In this document: positions 47,701 to 60,745 of the stretch, piece after piece
Numbering within the stretch: the stretch's first letter is position 1
How the letters are laid out: every line of letters begins with the position of its first letter
From: Artemisia argyi
Lineage: Eukaryota > Streptophyta > Magnoliopsida > Asterales > Asteraceae
Assembly (NCBI GenBank): GCA_030686995.1
Contig: CM060693.1
Coordinates: 111,316,228 to 111,380,227 of the forward strand
DNA: 64,000 nt
Direction of reading: 5' to 3'
Position numbers and translations under genes: made by a program
Notes under the pieces: generated by a model
The model's database searches: none
What the model was told of the DNA's origin: nothing
What the model saw: only the letters and a program-made list of their open reading frames with translations

Positions 47701-50700
47701 ATCCGTTTCCATACGTTTTTGCCCATTTCTGTTTGTTTTTACACGTTTTTTATGCATGTGTTATGACCCGAATAAAATTATAACCGATTTAATGAGAACG
47801 AACTAACCCAACAACAGGATTTACACGTTTAGTCCCTTTTCATCCGTTTCCATACGTTTTTACCCATTTCTGTTTTGTTTTCACACGTTTTTTATGCATG
47901 TGTTATGACCCGAATAAAATTATAACCAATTTAATGAGACCGAACTAATCCAACAACATGATTTACACGTTTAGTCCCTTTTCATCTGTTTCCATATGTT
48001 TTTACCGATTACTGTTTGTTTTTACACGTTTTTTATGCATGTGTTATGACCCGAATAAAATTATAACCGATTTAATGAGACCGAACTAATCCAACAACAC
48101 GATTTACACGTTTAGTCCCTTTTCATCCATTTCCATACGTTTTTACCGATTACTGTTTGTTTTTACACGTTTTTTATGCATGTGTTATGACTCAAATAAA
48201 ATTATAACCGATTTAATGAGACCGAACTAATCCAACAACACGATTTACACGTTTAGCACCTTTTCATCCGTTTCCATACGTTTTTACCCATTTCTGTTTG
48301 TTTTTACACGTTTTTTATGCATGTGTTATGACCCGGATAAAATTATAACCGATTTAATGAGACGGAACTAATCCAACAACACGGTTTACACGTTTAGTCC
48401 CTTTTCATCCGTTTCCATACGTTTTTACCCATTTCTGTTTGTTTTTACACGTTTTTTATGCATGTGTTATGACCCGAATAAAGTTATAACCATTTAATGA
48501 GACCGAACTAATCCAACAACACGATCTACACGTTTAGTCCCTTTTCATCCGTTTCCATACGTTTTTACCCATTTCTATTTGTTTTTACACGTTTTTTATG
48601 CATGTGTTATGACCCGAATAAAATTATAACCGATTTAATGTGACCGAACTAATCCAACGACACGATTTACACGTTTAGTCCCTTTTCATCCGTTTTTACC
48701 CATTTCTGTTTGTTTTTACTCGTTTTTTATGTATGTGTTATGAACCGAATAAAATTATAACCGATTTAATGAGACCGAACTAATCCAACAACACGATTTA
48801 CACGTTTAGTCCCTTTTCATCTATTTTCATACGTTTTTACCCATTTCTGTTTTTTTTTACACGTTTTTTATGCATGCGTTATGACCCGAATAAAATTATA
48901 ACCGATTTAATGAGACCGAACTAATCCAACAACATGATTTACACGTTTAGTCCCTTTTCATCCGTTTCCATAAGTTTTTTCCCATTTTTGTTTGTTTTTA
49001 CACGTTTTTTATGCATGCGTTATGACCCGAATAAAGTTATAACCATTTAATGAGACCGAACTAATCCAACAACACGATTTACACGTTTAGTCCCTTTTCA
49101 TCCGTTTCCATACGTTTTTACCCATTTCTATTTGTTTTTACACATTTTTTATGCATGTGTTATGACCCGAATAAAATTATAACCGATTTAATGTGACCGA
49201 ACTAATCTAACGACACGATTTACACGTTTAGTCCCTTTTCATCCGTTTTTACCCATTTCTGTTTGTTTTTACTCGTTTTTTATGTATGTGTTATGACCCG
49301 AATAAAATTATAACCGATTTAATGAGACCGAACTAATCCAACAACACGATTTACTCGTTTAGTCCCTTTTCATCCGTTTTTACCCATTTCTGTTTGTTTT
49401 TACTCATTTTTTATGTATGTGTTATGACCCGAATAAAATTATAACCGATTTAATGAGACCGAACTAATCCAACAACATGATTTACACGTTTAGACCCTTT
49501 TCATCCGTTTCCATACGTTTTTACACATTTTTGTTTGTTTTTACACGTTTTTTATGCATGTGTTATGACCCGAATAAAATTAAAACCGATTTAATGAGAC
49601 CGAACTAATCCAACAACACGATTTACACGTTTAGTCCCTTTTAATCCGTTTCCATACGTTTTTGCCCATTTCTGTTTGTTTTTACACGTTTTTTATGCAT
49701 GTGTTATGACCCGAATAAAATTATAACCGATTTAATGAGAACGAACTAACCCAACAACAAGATTTACACGTTTAGTCCCTTTTCATCCGTTTCCATACGT
49801 TTTTACCCATTTCTGTTTGTTTTCACACGTTTTTTATGCATGTGTTATGACCCGAATAAAATTATAACCAATTTAATGAGATCGAACTAATCCAACAACA
49901 TGATTTACACGTTTAGTCCCTTTTCATCTGTTTCCATATGTTTTTACCGATTACTGTTTGTTTTTACACGTTTTTTATGCATGTGTTATGACCCGAATAA
50001 AATTATAACCGATTTAATGAGACCGAACTAATCCAACAACACGATTTACACGTTTAGTCCCTTTTCATCCATTTCCATACGTTTTTACCGATTACTGTTT
50101 GTTTTTACACGTTTTTTATGCATGTGTTATGACTCAAATAAAATTATAACCGATTTAATGAGACCGAACTAATCCAACAACACGATTTACACGTTTAGCC
50201 CCTTTTCATCCGTTTCCATACGTTTTTACCCATTTCTGTTTGTTTTTACACGTTTTTTATGCATGTGTTATGACCCGGATAAAATTATAACCGATTTAAT
50301 GAGACCGAACTAATCCAACAACACGGTTTACACGTTTAGTCCCTTTTCATCCGTTTCCATACGTTTTTACCCATTTCTGTTTGTTTTTACACGTTTTTTA
50401 TGCATGTGTTATGACCCGAATAAAGTTATAACCATTTAATGAGACCGAACTAATCCAACAACACGATCTACACGTTTAGTCCCTTTTCATCCGTTTCCAT
50501 ACGTTTTTACCCATTTCTATTTGTTTTTACACGTTTTTTATGCATGTGTTATGACCCGAATAAAATTATAACCGATTTAATGAGACCGAACTAATCCAAC
50601 AACACGATTTACTCGTTTAGTCCCTTTTCATCCGTTTTTACCCATTTCTGTTTGTTTTTACTCATTTTTTATGTATGTGTTATGACCTGAATAAAATTAT

Positions 50701-53700
50701 AACCGATTTAATGAGACCGAACTAATCCAACAACATGATTTACACGTTTAGACCCTTTTCATCCGTTTCCATACGTTTTTACACATTTTTGTTTGTTTTT
50801 ACACGTTTTTTATGCATGTGTTATGGCCCGAATAAAATTAAAACCGATTTAATGAGACCGAACTAATCCAACAACACGATTTACACGTTTAGTCCCTTTT
50901 AATCCGTTTCCATACGTTTTTGCCCATTTCTGTTTGTTTTTACACGTTTTTTATGCATGTGTTATGACCCGAATAAAATTATAACCGATTTAATGAGAAC
51001 GAACTAACCCAACAACAGGATTTACACGTTTAGTCCCTTTTCATCCGTTTCCATACGTTTTTACCCATTTCTGTTTTGTTTTCACACGTTTTTTATGCAT
51101 GTGTTATGACCCGAATAAAATTATAACCAATTTAATGAGACCGAACTAATCCAACAACATGATTTACACGTTTAGTCCCTTTTCATCTGTTTCCATATGT
51201 TTTTACCGATTACTGTTTGTTTTTACACGTTTTTTATGCATGTGTTATGACCCGAATAAAATTATAACCGATTTAATGAGACCGAACTAATCCAACAACA
51301 CGATTTACACGTTTAGTCCCTTTTCATCCATTTCCATACGTTTTTACCGATTACTGTTTGTTTTTACACGTTTTTTATGCATGTGTTATGACTCAAATAA
51401 AATTATAACCGATTTAATGAGACCGAACTAATCCAACAACACGATTTACACGTTTAGCACCTTTTCATCCGTTTCCATACGTTTTTACCCATTTCTGTTT
51501 GTTTTTACACGTTTTTTATGCATGTGTTATGACCCGGATAAAATTATAACCGATTTAATGAGACGGAACTAATCCAACAACACGGTTTACACGTTTAGTC
51601 CCTTTTCATCCGTTTCCATACGTTTTTACCCATTTCTGTTTGTTTTTACACGTTTTTTATGCATGTGTTATGACCCGAATAAAGTTATAACCATTTAATG
51701 AGACCGAACTAATCCAACAACACGATCTACACGTTTAGTCCCTTTTCATCCGTTTCCATACGTTTTTACCCATTTCTATTTGTTTTTACACGTTTTTTAT
51801 GCATGTGTTATGACCCGAATAAAATTATAACCGATTTAATGTGACCGAACTAATCCAACGACACGATTTACACGTTTAGTCCCTTTTCATCCGTTTTTAC
51901 CCATTTCTGTTTGTTTTTACTCGTTTTTTATGTATGTGTTATGAACCGAATAAAATTATAACCGATTTAATGAGACCGAACTAATCCAACAACACGATTT
52001 ACACGTTTAGTCCCTTTTCATCTATTTTCATACGTTTTTACCCATTTCTGTTTGTTTTTACACGTTTTTTATGCATGCGTTATGACCCGAATAAAATTAT
52101 AACCGATTTAATGAGACCGAACTAATCCAACAACATGATTTACACGTTTAGTCCCTTTTCATCCGTTTCCATAAGTTTTTTCCCATTTTTGTTTGTTTTT
52201 ACACGTTTTTTATGCATGCGTTATGACCCGAATAAAGTTATAACCATTTAATGAGACCGAACTAATCCAACAACACGATTTACACGTTTAGTCCCTTTTC
52301 ATCCGTTTCCATACGTTTTTACCCATTTCTATTTGTTTTTACACATTTTTTATGCATGTGTTATGACCCGAATAAAATTATAACCGATTTAATGTGACCG
52401 AACTAATCTAACGACACGATTTACACGTTTAGTCCCTTTTCATCCGTTTTTACCCATTTCTGTTTGTTTTTACTCGTTTTTTATGTATGTGTTATGACCC
52501 GAATAAAATTATAACCGATTTAATGAGACCGAACTAATCCAACAACACGATTTACTCGTTTAGTCCCTTTTCATCCGTTTTTACCCATTTCTGTTTGTTT
52601 TTACTCATTTTTTATGTATGTGTTATGACCCGAATAAAATTATAACCGATTTAATGAGACCGAACTAATCCAACAACATGATTTACACGTTTAGACCCTT
52701 TTCATCCGTTTCCATACGTTTTTACACATTTTTGTTTGTTTTTACACGTTTTTTATGCATGTGTTATGACCCGAATAAAATTAAAACCGATTTAATGAGA
52801 CCGAACTAATCCAACAACACGATTTACACGTTTAGTCCCTTTTAATCCGTTTCCATACGTTTTTGCCCATTTCTGTTTGTTTTTACACGTTTTTTATGCA
52901 TGTGTTATGACCCGAATAAAATTATAACCGATTTAATGAGAACGAACTAACCCAACAACAAGATTTACACGTTTAGTCCCTTTTCATCCGTTTCCATACG
53001 TTTTTACCCATTTCTGTTTGTTTTCACACGTTTTTTATGCATGTGTTATGACCCGAATAAAATTATAACCAATTTAATGAGATCGAACTAATCCAACAAC
53101 ATGATTTACACGTTTAGTCCCTTTTCATCTGTTTCCATATGTTTTTACCGATTACTGTTTGTTTTTACACGTTTTTTATGCATGTGTTATGACCCGAATA
53201 AAATTATAACCGATTTAATGAGACCGAACTAATCCAACAACACGATTTACACGTTTAGTCCCTTTTCATCCATTTCCATACGTTTTTACCGATTACTGTT
53301 TGTTTTTACACGTTTTTTATGCATGTGTTATGACTCAAATAAAATTATAACCGATTTAATGAGACCGAACTAATCCAACAACACGATTTACACGTTTAGC
53401 CCCTTTTCATCCGTTTCCATACGTTTTTACCCATTTCTGTTTGTTTTTACACGTTTTTTATGCATGTGTTATGACCCGGATAAAATTATAACCGATTTAA
53501 TGAGACCGAACTAATCCAACAACACGGTTTACACGTTTAGTCCCTTTTCATCCGTTTCCATACGTTTTTACCCATTTCTGTTTGTTTTTACACGTTTTTT
53601 ATGCATGTGTTATGACCCGAATAAAGTTATAACCATTTAATGAGACCGAACTAATCCAACAACACGATCTACACGTTTAGTCCCTTTTCATCCGTTTCCA

Positions 53701-55139
53701 TACGTTTTTACCCATTTCTATTTGTTTTTACACGTTTTTTATGCATGTGTTATGACCCGAATAAAATTATAACCTATTTAATGTGACCGAACTAATCCAA
53801 CGACACGATTTACACGTTTAGTCCCTTTTCATCCGTTTTTACCCATTTCTGTTTGTTTTTACTCGTTTTTTATGTATGTGTTATGAACCGAATAAAATTA
53901 TAACCGATTTAATGAGACCGAACTAATCCAACAACACGATTTACACGTTTAGTCCCTTTTCATCTATTTTCATACGTTTTTACCCATTTCTGTTTGTTTT
54001 TACACGTTTTTTATGCATGCGTTATGACCCGAATAAAATTATAACCGATTTAATGAGACCGAACTAATCCAACAACATGATTTACACGTTTAGTCCCTTT
54101 TCATCCGTTTCCATAAGTTTTTTCCCATTTTTGTTTGTTTTTACACGTTTTTTATGCATGCGTTATGACCCGAATAAAGTTATAACCATTTAATGAGACC
54201 GAACTAATCCAACAACACGATTTACACGTTTAGTCCCTTTTCATCCGTTTCCATACGTTTTTACCCATTTCTATTTGTTTTTACACATTTTTTATGCATG
54301 TGTTATGACCCGAATAAAATTATAACCGATTTAATGTGACCGAACTAATCCAACGACACGATTTACACGTTTAGTCCCTTTTCATCCGTTTTTACCCATT
54401 TCTGTTTGTTTTTACTCGTTTTTTATGTATGTGTTATGACCCGAATAAAATTATAACCGATTTAATGAGACCGAACTAATCCAACAACACGATTTACTCG
54501 TTTAGTCCCTTTTCATCCGTTTTTACCCATTTCTGTTTGTTTTTACTCATTTTTTATGTATGTGTTATGACCCGAATAAAATTATAACCGATTTAATGAG
54601 ACCGAACTAATCCAACAACATGATTTACACGTTTAGACCCTTTTCATCCGTTTCCATACGTTTTTACACATTTTTGTTTGTTTTTACACGTTTTTTATGC
54701 ATGTGTTATGACCCGAATAAAATTAAAACCGATTTAATGAGACCGAACTAATCCAACAACACGATTTACACGTTTAGTCCCTTTTAATCCGTTTCCATAC
54801 GTTTTTGCCCATTTCTGTTTGTTTTTACACGTTTTTTATGCATGTGTTATGACCCGAATAAAATTATAACCGATTTAATGAGAACGAACTAACCCAACAA
54901 CAGGATTTACACGTTTAGTCCCTTTTCATCCGTTTCCATACGTTTTTACCCATTTCTGTTTGTTTTCACACGTTTTTTATGCATGTGTTATGACCCGAAT
55001 AAAATTATAACCAATTTAATGAGACCGAACTAATCCAACAACATGATTTACACGTTTAGTCCCTTTTCATCTGTTTCCATATGTTTTTACCGATTACTGT
55101 TTGTTTTTACACGTTTTTTATGCATGTGTTATGACCCGA
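44731..55139. repeat. 14-monomer higher-order repeat (1942 bp)
   Basis: Taking the GGATAAA variant as the start, units begin at 44731, 46673, 48335, 50277, 51536 and 53478. Spacings are 1942, 1662, 1942, 1259 and 1942. Monomer lengths in the first unit are 141,140,131,141,141,140,131,131 and then six of 141, giving exactly 1942. The 1662 and 1259 units lack two and five monomers. The last unit is cut after 12 monomers by the LTR element. Confidence 0.9.
47487..53888. repeat. 3201-bp second-level duplication within the satellite
   Basis: Private variants recur at exactly 3201 bp: ACCTGAA (47487/50688), AGCACCTTTT (48256/51457), ATCGAAC (49881/53082) and also TATGGCCCG. The unit equals one 14-mer plus one 9-mer (23 monomers). 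The exact ends of the duplicated block are approximate. Confidence 0.8.
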
Positions 55140-58100
55140 TGTAGCAACCCGAAAATTTTCATAAGGCAAAATGACTATTTTGCCCTTTGACTTTGACTTT
55201 GACTTTGACTTTTGACTATTTGACTTTCACCGTAACGTAAAAGCAAATACCATAATTGGTAGTTAACCCGTAACTTCCCAGTTAAATAATTCACTCTACT
55301 TTGAATTATTACTCTCTGAACACTTTCATTCGCCTTTGTCTATTTAACGAGATGATATCTCGCAAAACGTAAAAATTGCACACAACGCGTACCGGCACAA
55401 CAATAAATTCAACAAGAAAATTGAATTGATTATGATTTTCTTAAAGTCATATAATATTACTTTTAATATTAATTACTTTTATAAGTAATTATGAAAGTTT
55501 AATCGTGTAAACTTTCCTCGCGACCAACATAAGACTAGGATGAGTCTATATGTTGAAAATACTCAAGTTTCACCAATAGTCATATTTTATATGAACTATT
55601 GTCATTTGGTCATTTTTACTTGAGCATTTTATTCTTACGTAATACGCATGCTCAAACCTAAGTTATTAGGTTTTAACAACATAACGCACTCCATTAGACT
55701 TATCACACCTTTAATATACTTAGTTGAAGTATATTGATAAGTTTTAACATTTTTGTAAGTACTACATTTTTAAGTTACTCGATTTTAAGTTTTAGGACTT
55801 AAAGACTTAACATTAGTAATTATCGGGACCAAACTATACCCCGTAAGACAAGATAACTATCAAAAGTTACATACTTATCCTACCACCTCTCTAGGTGGCG
55901 TACAAAGAAACTCACCAAAGCCATGTGGCTATGTGAGATCAACTCTTGCATTTGGTAATCACAGTCGTACAGCGCTACATGAATAACCAGTATCAATACT
56001 TTATCTCTACTTTTCATTTTGACATAAGAAATTCACCAACTTGTCTCTCTCAAAATACCCTTGTTTGCCGTACACCTTATAGCACAAAAACCACCATCAT
56101 TATTAGCTTTTAGCTACAAAGATACACACCAAAGTTGAAGGTGTTGATGTTCTCTACATGATCCTTGTGTTAAATTGATGATTACTTGGATGAATTAAGA
56201 GTTATACAAGGCTTGAGGGCTGAAGTTAAGTGTTATTGGGAGTGCCTAGTACAAGATTTTCTAAAGTTATAGCAAGATTGGGTGATGGTTTGAAGACAAA
56301 GTTGGTGACTAGAAGAGTTTTAAGAGTTTGATTAGTTGTTCTTGTGATCTTGTGTTTCTATCCCAAGAATTGTAAGAATTATGTCTAGTTCTATGTTATT
56401 ATTTCATTTTGGTATTTACATACCTTGTATAAGTTGTAAATGATATTAACTTGATTTGATGTTGTACATGAGGTTTGAAACACAAAAATAAACTAGAACA
56501 AGCTCTAGATAAGACTTATGAAGCTAGAATTCTGAACAGCCCCAAAGAATGATTAAACTGATCATCCCAGTAAACTTTGAGGTTAAGGAAATAAGATAAT
56601 CCTGTAGAACTATGCCTTGTGGTCGTTTCGCCGGGTGGTGCACCTCATAACTCATCCCGATGAATAAACTAGAGCTAAAATGGTAAAACATGTCAAAATC
56701 TGACTAACAGAATTCATTGGACAAAACGGGACAGTTCTGACTGTTTTTGGAACTCGTCGTAGTTTTAAGATACGAAGATAAGACATAAACTTAAACGTAG
56801 GAAAAAGCCTCGAGTCCTAAAGTGTTGTAGAACTCAAGATATGGCCTTTGCGGCGGGACTGCAGAGTGCTGTCCAATTTCCTGCACTTAATCACAAATTT
56901 AAAAATAGTCTTCTGATCTGATTCATAAAATCGCGATTTCCACCCTTTTCTGGTCCGAACCAGCGAAAGTGTAAAACACGAAAGTTGTTCAGAAAAATGT
57001 TTTGCATGAGACAACGCGGGAATTTTAGCCTGAAAGTTAAAGACAAAGGCTAGAAACTACAAAAGCTAACTGGACCTGTTTAAGACTGAAAAACAGCCAT
57101 GACTAAATACTTTTGGTGGCATTTTGACCTCTTGAGGCTGAGACACACCCAAGACTAAGCCCAGGGCTGTTGCCTCAAGGCCTTCTAAGCCGAGATATAG
57201 CAACGGCTATGGTCTTGGTTGATGTCTTAAGGTTATGTATCTAGCTGCGTGACTAGTTTGGGATTTGATGACCTGAAACTTACTATTGAGACTTGATCAT
57301 TTAAATGACTCATTTTCTTGACCTCGACAACTTATAAAAATTGACCATATCACATATATCATGTCCACAAGGTCACAACTTTGACTTGGTCCACGAAATT
57401 GTAACAGCTAGTATGGTATCTAAATATCGTTTTGAACACTTTACACAACAAAGTTATGAAACGCCGTTATTGATTTCATCACAACGCACTTGGCCATTAA
57501 ATTGGTAACATTCACAATTGACGAATGTTACACTAAATCATTTCACGACACCACACTAGTTCAACCAATACTTTGACGAAACACGACAAATGCTTTTATA
57601 TAACATTTGTCTCGTCAATTACTTTCACTTATACATGATAAGTACTACAATAGTAGGAAATTTCATAATCATAAGAGGCCTCTTCGGGGTGTCATATCGA
57701 CGAGTTGTGGATTTACGAATTAAAGTGTCCTGGCTCCTCATACGTTCACTACATGACCTCTATATTTTGATAGCCCGAACGGTAGTACGATGTTAATTAT
57801 AAAAGGCTAATAGCCAAACCACGCTTTAAGGATGCTTCATCTTGACACAACTAAAGACATATGTACAACATCTTAATCAAGTCAATGACTTTATATATAC
57901 TTGTACACTCATATTGTACATTATATTAAGACGCGATCACTATGCTCTCGTAGGTTATCATTAAAGATCGTGGTCTTGCCATACACTATCTGTTGTATTA
58001 AACTACTACTGATTACTACGGTGAGTTCATAGCCCCTACTTTTGTTTAACTGTTTTATAAACTACATGGGGGAGATACATGCTACTGTTTTTATTATGGA

Positions 58101-58794
58101 CAATGACTTGTAAACTGAATGCTAGCCCTGGTTGTATTATTGCATGCATGTCTAAGTTGTTTATGCCAAAAGTCCCCTTATCATGGACCATTAATCACTT
58201 GTTGGTGCAAGTGAGCGCAAATATTGTGGATAGGCCTATCGGGATTGACGAATCCCGTTTGTGTTAGCTGGATAAGTAACCAAACGCACTATATTTGGAA
58301 CACTAGGTATATGGCAATTACCTACACGGGGCGATTATTATTCTATATATATCACGTATTGATATATATACAGTCAGTCTTGAGTTCCATGAGCTTAGAG
58401 CAATAATAACTATCAGGATGATAATTGCGCACATTGCAATTATACTATGAACTTTATTGTCCATTACTGTATTACAAACCTATGAATTCACTCAACCTTT
58501 GTGTTGACTTTTTAGCATGTATTCTCAGGTACGAAAGGAATTAGCTGGCATGTGAAGGCGCACGGAAAAACATTTTGAAGACAATGCATATTATCATTCG
58601 AAGAACTTTACAACTTTAATGTTGTACATTTTGTAAACTTATGGGACCTCTTTGTAAACTCTGATATTTTAATCGAATGATAATTTATTTCAAAACGTCT
58701 CATTTAGAGTCGTTTTCTGTAACTTGTACTGTGAACTATGAAGTAATACCCCAGTGACACAATCTTCCGCTGCGATAATTTTGGGGGTGTTACA
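55140..58794 (+). repeat. 5' LTR of the young element
   Basis: 3655 bp. The last 800 bases share words with the LTR of the outer gypsy element (GTGAGTTCATAG, GGGGGAGATACATGCT, AATCACTTG...GTGAGCGC). A 65-codon minus-strand frame (56817-57014) recurs identically in LTR2 only because the LTRs are duplicates. Confidence 0.93.
55186..55226 (+). promoter_or_regulatory. TTGACT (W-box core) cluster at the LTR start
   Basis: Six TTGACT words in 41 bases, four of them in a perfect CTTTGA-type hexamer run. TTGAC(C/T) is the WRKY-factor W-box. The same cluster is in LTR2 at 61445-61485. Confidence 0.6.
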
Positions 58795-58797
58795 GAT

Positions 58798-58809
58798 TGG
58801 TATCATAGC
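58798..58809 (+). other. primer-binding site of the young element
   Basis: TGGTATCATAGC, one mismatch to TGGTATCAGAGC, three bases after the LTR end and followed by TACAGTTATAGAGAACC. A nearly identical phrase follows the PBS of the outer gypsy element. Confidence 0.8.
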
Positions 58810-60269
58810 TACAGTTATAGAGAACCAGGTTGCATTTAAACCTAGACTATAACTGCTCTTTACCCACTTTACTGATTGTTGTCTTCTACATTCCGTGCGC
58901 CATGCCTACTCCTCAACACAATACTATACTATTTGTATACAAACTATTTATATAAACGGTTGACTAAACATGACTGCGTATGTCTACTTGAAGGCATTAC
59001 GACACAACAAGATTTCCCCTGATCATACACATTTTATTATGATCTACGAAATTTTCTCATGACATTGTTGTAGATACAATGGTCATACTTATATCTCAGA
59101 CATTGTGAGATACACAACTTGGTTATTCATATATCTCAGACATCGTGAGATACACAACTTGGTTATTTATATTTCTCAGACATCGTGAGATACACAATTG
59201 ACTTAGACATATCTCAGACATCGTGAGATACGCAACTTGCTTAATCATATATCTCAGACATTGTGAGATACACAACTTGTTTATTCATATATCTCAGGAA
59301 TCGTGAGAGACACATAATAGTCTTATTTATTTCTCAGACATTGAGAGACACACAATAGTCTTATCTATTTTTCATACATTGTGAGGTACACAATGGTCTT
59401 ATATATTTCTCCGACATTGTGAGTTTCACAATGGTCTCTCTGGTATTTCTCAAACATTGTGAGAAAACTATTTCACAACTATGAACTCATCAACTCTTTT
59501 AAATGCTATGTTGATTTTCTCTGATTGTGTTACTCCTCGTTACCGAGGATGAGTGTGAACATTCATTCCATACTTTTGGAACACCTACGACATCTCGTGA
59601 TACACCGCCTTGTAACTCATCGGTTAAGTATGAGTGTTGTGTCGGGAATTCTTAAGTAGGATGATTTGGAATATCCTTATTTAAATAAATTGGGACGCCT
59701 TTTTATTTAAATAAAGAAATTGTGAATCACCGAACCATAAGTTTATATTTCTTTATTTACATTGTTTGGGACGCCTCTCTATGTAAATAATGAATTATAA
59801 ATGAGTGGGCTTATTTGTATCCGATATGACATGAGTATAAACTCGAACTCGAGAATCACCAGTATTTTACCATTCAACAAAAATCTTAAGAACTCATTTG
59901 GACTCTCTGAGTTCATTCTAAAGTTATCCCTTTTGCTGTTGCAAATCTTTACAATCATGAGCTACTTATTAAGTTAACAGACTTGTTACACTCATGAACT
60001 AACGAACTTGGTTCAATCTTGAACTAACAGACTGAGTACGATATTCCACTTACTTACTTGGGTACATAAGATGCCTACTCTACTTAGGTGCGTGGACACC
60101 TACACATAAACTTTCTCATGAGCTCCTCCAAATTGCTGGCCTTTATTCTAGAGACATTGTTTCTCGAAATGTCCTCATTTCAACATTCCATCACCGTTTG
60201 GATCCTTGAGCAGACCAAGCTCGCACAACTTGATCCACTGGATTACGAGACATCTGGATTGTTACATTC
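58810..60269 (+). other. non-coding interior of the young element
   Basis: No intact frame. It contains the hairpin tandem repeat at 59092-59475. Two or three copies of TGGGACGCCT...TTTAAATAA-like text lie at 59690-59790, and repeated GAACTAAC(G/A)(A/G)AC words near 59990-60030. A possible short gag start (MPTPQHNT) at 58901 stops within 20 codons. Confidence 0.5.
59092..59475. repeat. tandem hairpin repeat, about 40-45 bp units
   Basis: About nine or ten units of the form ATCTCAGACATCGTGAGATA plus a CACAACTTGGTTATTCAT-like spacer. Each left-hand unit contains the inverted pair TATCTCA / TGAGATA around a 6-7 base loop. Units become more divergent to the right. Confidence 0.85.
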
Positions 60270-60745
60270 AGTGTGAATCGATCAAACGAAGTTACGTTTC
60301 CTTGAATACTGAATGGAAGTTCTCAGATGAAATTTTTTTCCCATAACTTCTCATTGGTTGAGACCATCATTGGGCACACTATTGCCAACTCTTGAAAGCG
60401 ACGAATATATGTTGTGATATCAACACCACTAACCGAAAGAAAATTTCACCTCTATTTCTTGTACCTCATTCCGAGGGTAATACTTCTTGATTTATAACTT
60501 CTTGAACTTAATCCAAGCAATTTTGTAAGCATTCTCAATACTAATGGATTGAGCAACAACATTCCACCACGACAAAGCATCGTCCGGAAGTATGCTTGTG
60601 GCATTTTGGACTTTGCAGTTTTTAGCACAATTGCTTATTAGAAATACCGACTCTGTCCTCTCAAACCAATGACCCAAACCAACCGCTCATTTAGTGCTTT
60701 TGAAATTCCTGAGCTTGCCGCTCACAAAATCCTTGTAAAAGCAGC
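60270..60745 (-). pseudogene. gag: inverted gypsy gag fragment
   Basis: Minus-strand reading from 60745 gives FYKDFVSGKLRNFKSTK, a stop, AVGLGHWFERTESVFLISN, NCKVQNATSILPDDALSWWN, VVAQSISIENAYKIAWIKFK, a stop, then shifted pieces of the type RRFQEL and PSE...RNE. Block for block this matches the outer gypsy gag (YKDFIACK, LARWFERTKTVF, TLSWWNATAQ, YQITWADFKE). The strand is opposite to that required by the PBS and LTR orientation of the surrounding element, so the fragment is inverted. It is broken and non-functional. Confidence 0.75.

Larger units (their letters stand above)
41412..55139. repeat. satellite array, 141-bp and 131-bp monomers
   Basis: About 98 head-to-tail monomers over 13.7 kb. 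A full monomer is 141 bp, starting for example GAATAAAATTATAACCGATT and running through AATGAGACCGAACTAATCC, ACGTTTAGTCCCTTTTCATC and GTTTTTTATGCATGTGTTAT. A shorter type of about 130-131 bp lacks about 10 bp after CATCCG and carries linked changes (TACTCG for TACACG, TGTATG for TGCATG). The first 2-2.5 kb is irregular; from about 44 kb on the order is a higher-order repeat. There is no coding content. The array is cut at 55139 by an LTR element. A centromeric, pericentromeric or subtelomeric role is possible but not shown. Confidence 0.97.

Noticed and set aside
41412..55139. CRISPR-like or coding repeat array
   Set aside because: Units are contiguous with no unique spacers and no frame is kept; this is a plant satellite.
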